Source: a virus
Strand: one strand, 5' to 3'
DNA length: 28,370 nucleotides
Virus record (IMG/VR): IMGVR_UViG_3300010883_000303
Span: 1-28,370 of that record
Below, in pieces: positions 24,301 to 28,370 of the stretch. Every line of letters begins with the position of its first letter. Position 1 is the stretch's first letter. The notes under the pieces were generated by a model that was not told the DNA's origin, searched no databases, and worked only from the letters and a program-made list of their open reading frames with translations. The position numbers were made by a program, and so were the translations under genes.

Positions 24301-26328
24301 AGCTTTGAATATAAAATTACCATATATAAGGGCAATCAAACGTCTACGCCCCTCAAGGTTTACGATAATTATATCCCCGTAGACGCTGACCTTTCTTCTA
24401 CTACGTTTGAGTATACGCTAGCAGACAACTACGTCTCTAACGGTGACGACATCTATGCTATCGATAGGCTATACACAGTAAGGGTGGAAGCCGTTGACGG
24501 AAATGGAGACTCCTCGGGGGTCAACACTAAAGGCTATGATATTCTGGTTGTAGATAACCCTAAGCCGACTAGGCCCCCAGCGACCGATGGCTTCATTGAC
24601 GTAAACGGGCACATCATATGCGGTAATCTTAACAGGCCAATAAACGCGACGTACGCCATTCTTGTTGCTTGGGACAAGCATTTTTCATACGACGAATACG
24701 TAGCGGGCAAAATACAAGCTTCTTGGGTTAAAGATAGCGTCACTGGTGGCGGCTCGTGGGTAGCCAATAAAGCAAACCACAGTATTGGAGACCATGTTTA
24801 TACCAGCAACAATCTGTACACAGTAACCTCTACTGGCAACAGCGGCACATCCTCCCCCACTCATACGAGCGGGACAAACGGCATCTTTACTTGGTTCAGG
24901 TCAGCTTCGTTTACTCCTGATGTTAAGCAGATTGCCGCCGATGTTGACGTGCTTGAATTAGACGCTTCCTTCAAGTCGGAAGAGCTTAAAAAAGCTTACG
25001 TATGTATTGCTTATATGGACGATTTCGATGTAGAGCTAGTAACCCTTGCTTCTCCAGAGTTTGAGGATATTCCCTCTTTCGATATCCAAAAGCAGCTTGC
25101 AGATAGGTCCTCGACAGCTTCGGGTTGCGCTGCGGGGGTCAACGGTTGTGCGGTTGAAATAGTCAAGGTGACCCCAAAGCTTTTAGACCTCATTGGTGAA
25201 GGGTGGAAAGCGTGGGTTAAGATAGATAAAGACGGTAAGTGGTTTGCTTCTCAAAGAATTAAATGCGTTAAGGACATTACGTCTTTAGCTGACGATTACG
25301 CTGGGTACATTCCCTTCTACTGTACGAGAAAAATGCCCATGGTGTCAATCTCTCAGGGGGCAAACGTGGGCGGAGGTAGGGTAGGTCGTATGATAGCACT
25401 TACTGGCAGCGCTCAAACTAAGAATTATAACGTGGGTTGCTTGTATTATTTACCGCCAGGCACAAACCAATACCCAACGAACTGGTATCCAGAAACCTAT
25501 ACGGACCAAGTAGAGACCGTGGGTGGCCACAACGCTGGCGACTATAACGTATACGCTGAAAACGGGACAACCCTAATAGAGTCATGGCCTAGGGGATACA
25601 GACGTTTTAGAGTCTACTTTGACGAGGGCTTCGGCAGAAACCCAGATAAGTACTGGGTAATGGGCCAGAACGTAAACAACTCCACCTACTACAGCCCAAG
25701 TTTACTCAATAACTTAAAAAAATTCTTTAACCCCCAGAACGATACAAACGGGTGGGACGAAGCGGGGACGTATTCTAAGAATTTCGTTGGAGGTGCTATA
25801 GCCGCCCTAAGCATCGCTCAAGCTGCTAACGAAAACAAAGATGTTACGATAGGTGGTAGCTCTACTTATTTCAACTATCACCCCGCTGGATTCGTCCAAG
25901 GACATGGCGGTTTACAAAAAACCTTTTACTATTTTGATATACAAATGGGGCACATGGTGGACAACTCTTACCTTGAAGAAGCTATTTTCTTCGTGATGTC
26001 AACGGATACGAGTGAGAAGCCCGCAGCGGGGATAACTGACTCAGGATGCAAGAGAGATAACGAAACGTATTACCCCTATAACTACGCAACCACGTCCACC
26101 ACGAGCTTAGCCATTCCGAGCTCCACGCCATCAACCATAACGCTTTGGGTTTCCGTGGGTCTCTCTTACGCTATTGACCACGAAGTTATTATTATCCATA
26201 ATTCATCCCATAAAATGCAGGGCAAAGTTGCCGCTTACAACAGCGGAAACGGTGAGCTGCTGGTAACAGTAACCAGCACCACAGGCACGGGGACCTTCGC
26301 TAGCTGGGCTGTTGATTTATCCTCTTAA
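21388..26328 (+). CDS. Central tail tip / host specificity protein J-like
   Basis: This 1646-residue protein is the lambda gpJ homologue, which forms the tail hub and contacts the receptor. The conserved N-terminal half has ADVTDMICEGGIDGLV, the RLLKVRVPSNYNP strand, GIWDGQF (about 356), DLITNPRYGLG (about 390), SREDAFKVLNDMASIFRGLLYY, then the tail-hub ISAFGCTSRGQAIRMGRW and SMIRPGDVF. Two fibronectin-III-like regions follow (about 790-930 and 950-1065). At about 1110-1175 there is a CBM5/12-like unit (SWVANKANHSIGDHVYTSNN, then YTV...SPTH...FTWF). The last 75 residues (TTSLAIPSSTPSTITLWVSVG...HKMQGKVAAYNS...GTFASW) match a module common at the ends of phage tail proteins. A Shine-Dalgarno-like AAAGG precedes the ATG. 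The receptor-binding part, about 1300-1570, is unrecognised. Confidence 0.92.
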   Translation: MAVGASEEKETQAKNVHGVYYDKVVDGEVVPDTLKKYMATTKADVTDMICEGGIDGLVTKEYTYDLANSSEGDFGYAGVTATDTFADPLCSIYWNETRVRDKDSGLLNFNGINITYQKSVIYANGFPCQRIQTINEKLRGLEGGEGSYTSYYKYYKILNPECSKIIVNIKVAALGKIDRYKGTSQEPNDTYGEMLNESVNINIHLRPVYANHTKTDFELATNSTAKYHPDTAGTLPNGAMIIQGKLSTPYVRACHIEVPLEHYKSFANKEKTDFLGYEIRVTKQTVEPISPDVKNETYVDTIVEIIDDSIMAPNTFVVRSEYDAEFFSAIPERAYDMRLLKVRVPSNYNPITHSYTNDGIWDGQFSDEVAGPYGSAGLYWTDNPAWCFYDLITNPRYGLGRYLNTANFDKWTLYQIARYCDELVSDGFHGLEPRFTCNILIQSREDAFKVLNDMASIFRGLLYYFAGNLFAIQDGLKQPIFQFTNASVKDGDFKYSSTSAKVRHTVAVVRYNDKDDFYKPAVEYVEDVDGIRKYGIKEKSISAFGCTSRGQAIRMGRWVIASENLETETCSFTTGHEASMIRPGDVFVVSDSNRLMIRRSGRISKLDLANNTGSSPYFDIRLDGELKSLAANRDYTLTLSTPSFMFEPSQVTLVDSDDSQYIRNIHIQRFTIQLSDVTTVDGISTIRVTGNDTWNVVPSTSRTTNGPLDVTNFSTPDKFIWSVLSTEHDPDHGTIQEQIKHEQQFRALNIAEKEDGEYEVSSVEYVEAKYKEIDEAVKFINQVSFTVPQLDATAKLEIDGHYAIEDPDGVEYQNTRVIKYTITPPAPANRDGLSYFGVYASKTAFGAGVPDSKFLVHKEFATSDLVAQFVPASGGTWYFRMYAFNSLDQRSSAYKEDNITLPAIYPIRDIQIRSLRLTDNARTNEPAKSDPFPATYDQNVPSTWIDEYDGADTQISWETVIPTIVGANLQVSFEYKITIYKGNQTSTPLKVYDNYIPVDADLSSTTFEYTLADNYVSNGDDIYAIDRLYTVRVEAVDGNGDSSGVNTKGYDILVVDNPKPTRPPATDGFIDVNGHIICGNLNRPINATYAILVAWDKHFSYDEYVAGKIQASWVKDSVTGGGSWVANKANHSIGDHVYTSNNLYTVTSTGNSGTSSPTHTSGTNGIFTWFRSASFTPDVKQIAADVDVLELDASFKSEELKKAYVCIAYMDDFDVELVTLASPEFEDIPSFDIQKQLADRSSTASGCAAGVNGCAVEIVKVTPKLLDLIGEGWKAWVKIDKDGKWFASQRIKCVKDITSLADDYAGYIPFYCTRKMPMVSISQGANVGGGRVGRMIALTGSAQTKNYNVGCLYYLPPGTNQYPTNWYPETYTDQVETVGGHNAGDYNVYAENGTTLIESWPRGYRRFRVYFDEGFGRNPDKYWVMGQNVNNSTYYSPSLLNNLKKFFNPQNDTNGWDEAGTYSKNFVGGAIAALSIAQAANENKDVTIGGSSTYFNYHPAGFVQGHGGLQKTFYYFDIQMGHMVDNSYLEEAIFFVMSTDTSEKPAAGITDSGCKRDNETYYPYNYATTSTTSLAIPSSTPSTITLWVSVGLSYAIDHEVIIIHNSSHKMQGKVAAYNSGNGELLVTVTSTTGTGTFASWAVDLSS

Positions 26329-26334
26329 ATAAAA

Positions 26335-27099
26335 ATGAAAAACAATACTTTATTAGTCTTTCTAGAGAATGGCAAAAAAATAGCCACCTCATGCCCACTG
26401 ATAACCACCGAGGACCAAGCTCTTTTGGATTTCGGGTTTATGTATCCCAGTGACAAGGACAATATTAAAAAGTATTTTTACATACTTAACGACACGGTTT
26501 CCACGGATGTGTACCAAAGGCATTACACGCTGACGGATGACATGAAGTTGGACATGGATATTAGGAGCGCCCTCATAGAGGCTAAACTGGCCGAAGTTAA
26601 AAAGAAAAGAGATATTCTAATAGCCAATCTTGACCTGCCTTTTCTCAAGGCTGTGGAAGCAAGGGATGAAGACATGCGGGACCATATCACCGACCTAAAG
26701 AACGACCTAAGAGACCTGCCTCAAAAGCTTAGATTCGCGGAAATAGAAACAGAGGTAGAGATAGCAAACTATGACCCATTTGGAAATCTTTTTTTGCTTG
26801 CATTAGTTGACGGCGGAAGCGGCTACCAAACCGTCCCGAAAGTTACCATAGACCCTCCCCGACCAAGCGTTTCTTCTTTCGGCTTTCGGGCTGAAGCGGT
26901 TGCTCTAATTGAAAACTCCAAGGTGGTTGACCTTAGGATAATTGATGGCGGTTGTGGGTATGATTTTGTTCCGATGGTTACCGTGGACCCGCCTGAAAAT
27001 GGGGAACAAGCTGTGGCGGGGTGCGCGTACCCACAGCACACCATGTTAACTGAAAAACAAATAATTCACAACAGCGAAGCCCACTACGATTTATCTTAG
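26335..27099 (+). CDS. Tail-fibre-assembly-like protein with two GGxGY beta repeats
   Basis: This 254-residue protein lies 6 bases after J and probably completes the tail tip. Residues about 78-138 (EAKLAEVKKKRDILIANLDLP, then MRDHITDLKNDLRDLPQKL) form a helical segment like the 'R..lL...D......Y..aLRdlP' region of phage tail fibre assembly and XkdW-type proteins. It is followed by two tandem repeats, at 157-175 and 201-220, of the form 'V.DGG.GY..vP.VTiDPP', with an 'A.A.A.i.n..V.dl' linker between; these units are common in phage fibre proteins. No clear Shine-Dalgarno precedes the ATG, only an A-rich run, suggesting coupling to J. The stop overlaps the stop of the convergent tape-measure gene by 4 bases. 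Confidence 0.6.
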   Translation: MKNNTLLVFLENGKKIATSCPLITTEDQALLDFGFMYPSDKDNIKKYFYILNDTVSTDVYQRHYTLTDDMKLDMDIRSALIEAKLAEVKKKRDILIANLDLPFLKAVEARDEDMRDHITDLKNDLRDLPQKLRFAEIETEVEIANYDPFGNLFLLALVDGGSGYQTVPKVTIDPPRPSVSSFGFRAEAVALIENSKVVDLRIIDGGCGYDFVPMVTVDPPENGEQAVAGCAYPQHTMLTEKQIIHNSEAHYDLS

Positions 27100-28370
27100 T
27101 TGTAGAGCATACCGCCCGGTCGTTTCTCTTGCACTATCACATCGATTACAGCCGCCTTGACTCTTTCTCCTAGCTTCCGACCGTCTTCTGTAGTTGTAGA
27201 GGATGAAGTTCCTTCTCGGTCTCCCTGCTCTGTCGTAACGCCGCCATCGTTATCTATATTGACGACAATGCTTATGTTGTTGTTCGTTTCTCCATGACCC
27301 CCAGTCATCCCTTCGTTTCCGAACATGCCCAAGGCTTCCACGTCTGTGCCTGTGCGGCCTGTCGTGCTACCTGGGGTAACATACCCGCCCTTATTGAAGG
27401 TATTTATCTGTCCTCTGTTGAGATTTTCGAAGAACTGTAAACCGTATTTGTCTACCATGCCCTTGCGAACCACATATTCGCCACCAGTTAGAAGGGCTGG
27501 TATGTCGTCTGGGCTACGTCCGCCACTAGCAAATTTGCCCATGGCTGCTCCTGCGAAGAGCATAGAGCCAGCTCCGAACATCCACTCTGTTCTTCGGTTC
27601 TTCTTTTGTTGTTGCCATTTCTCCACCTCCTCGGCTTGGTCTCTCATGAAATCCATCTTGTCTTTTTGGTACCCAAAGAAGGCCTCAGATTTTTCAAATT
27701 TGTACTTGTTTTGCGGGTTGTTCTCGTCTGTCAGCGCTAGTGAGGAGAGTCTGGCGTCCTGCATCCATTGGCCCTTGTCTGGGCGTTTGACATCATCATA
27801 TACGAACTTGTTGTCTAGTTGAATTTTTGCGCCCTTTTCATTAACTTGGTAGACTGATCTGGAGAAGATGTCTTGGTCAATGTGCTTCGCTATTTCCGCG
27901 TTACTCTTCGCGAGCTTCTTGATCTTATCCAATCTTTCTGGAGTAAGGGGGCTAGACAAATCAAGTCTATACCCGACCTTGCTGTCCGTTTCGTAATCGC
28001 CAGTTTCCCTGCCCAACCAATCTTCTTTTTTTCTGTCTGATTTTACTTTGTAGCCATAAGCCACTAAGCCAGCTTCAGACATATTTCTTCTAAGATTTCT
28101 AGCCTTAGTTTCTTGATCTGATAGACCTTGGATAACCTTGGTATGAACAGCCTTGTTGCTTCCCCCCATAGAACCCCCTCCCGCAGCCATTACTACGTTA
28201 GAGTTATTCAGCGAGTCGAAGAACTCTTTGCCATATTGACCGACCGCTGATCTCTTGATAACGTATTCTCCCTTGGAAAGATAAGCGGGAACATCGTCTT
28301 TTACCCCAGAGCCGCCAATCACCGAACCGCCCGAGCTATATCCTTTGACCAAGCCCCCGCTATTGAGGCC
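27096..28370 (-). CDS. C-terminal part of probable tape measure protein (5' partial)
   Basis: The minus-strand frame is open to the right edge, so the TTG at 28352 is not the true start. At least 424 residues are present. Two copies of a unit common at the C-terminal end of tape measure and related tail proteins are seen: GGSGVKDDVPAYLSKGEYVI...YGKEFFDSLN near the left of the frame, and GGRSPDDIPALLTGGEYVVR...YGLQFFENLN about 265 residues later. A hydrophobic stretch (MFGAGSMLFAGAAMGKF) comes before the second copy, and a charged, partly coiled region (KDKMDFMRDQAEEVEKWQQQ) before that. The end, NNISIVVNID...LGERVKAAVIDVIVQEKRPGG, is typical of tape measure C-termini. Such proteins set tail length and enter the host with DNA. 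It converges on the J operon. The full length and family need the neighbouring sequence. Confidence 0.7.
   Translation of the reverse strand, partial: GLNSGGLVKGYSSGGSVIGGSGVKDDVPAYLSKGEYVIKRSAVGQYGKEFFDSLNNSNVVMAAGGGSMGGSNKAVHTKVIQGLSDQETKARNLRRNMSEAGLVAYGYKVKSDRKKEDWLGRETGDYETDSKVGYRLDLSSPLTPERLDKIKKLAKSNAEIAKHIDQDIFSRSVYQVNEKGAKIQLDNKFVYDDVKRPDKGQWMQDARLSSLALTDENNPQNKYKFEKSEAFFGYQKDKMDFMRDQAEEVEKWQQQKKNRRTEWMFGAGSMLFAGAAMGKFASGGRSPDDIPALLTGGEYVVRKGMVDKYGLQFFENLNRGQINTFNKGGYVTPGSTTGRTGTDVEALGMFGNEGMTGGHGETNNNISIVVNIDNDGGVTTEQGDREGTSSSTTTEDGRKLGERVKAAVIDVIVQEKRPGGMLYN

Noticed and set aside
27325-27822. 165-residue plus-strand open frame opposite the tape measure gene
   Set aside because: Antisense to clear tape-measure repeats, with Ser/Pro-rich composition of a mirror frame.

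Overview
The window looks like the interior of a tailed-phage (Caudoviricetes) genome with a siphovirus-type tail. It is almost fully coding, genes commonly overlap by 1 to 13 bases (ATGA, TAATG or TAAATG junctions), the standard code is used, and both edges cut through genes. No integrase, terminase, portal, tRNA or CRISPR array is visible, so lifestyle and host cannot be stated. A lambda-like tail tip, good sigma70-type promoters and glycosyltransferases of the kind that act on surface sugars make a Gram-negative host plausible; this is inference only.

Replication and recombination block (2-10769, + strand): the C-terminal half of a DnaB-type helicase, a DnaG/Toprim primase whose zinc-finger region lacks cysteines, and a RecB/Cas4-type PD-(D/E)XK nuclease. 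Next comes a replicative DNA polymerase III alpha carried as separate genes: a degenerate PHP domain, a DEDDh proofreading exonuclease and the polymerase core, in the order PHP, exonuclease, polymerase. After these come a probable ssDNA-binding protein with an acidic tail, a two-gene glycosyltransferase unit (GT4, a DUF4214-like linker and half of a GT9 domain in one gene, the other half in the next), and a possible Rad52-like annealing protein. Two near-identical promoters (TTGAC, 17-base spacer, TAAGAT) sit 6-7 bases before the start codons of the ssDNA-binding and annealing genes and should give leaderless mRNAs.

Left structural operon (10759-18177, - strand, read right to left): a probable tail-tube-like protein with a C-terminal IPT/TIG domain, two Ser/Gly/Thr/Cys-rich proteins of 750 and 418 residues, two further IPT/TIG proteins (589 and 266 residues) and a small tail-fibre-assembly-like protein.

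Central structural operon (18259-27099, + strand): clear homologues of lambda M, L, K, I and J in canonical order, followed by a tail-fibre-assembly-like protein with two beta repeats. M, L and J each carry an extra CBM5/12-like module. The two operons diverge from an 81-base gap that holds a perfect 9-bp inverted repeat. At the right edge (27096-28370, - strand) is the C-terminal end of a probable tape measure protein, convergent with the J operon. The tail module therefore changes strand twice, unlike the co-oriented lambda order.
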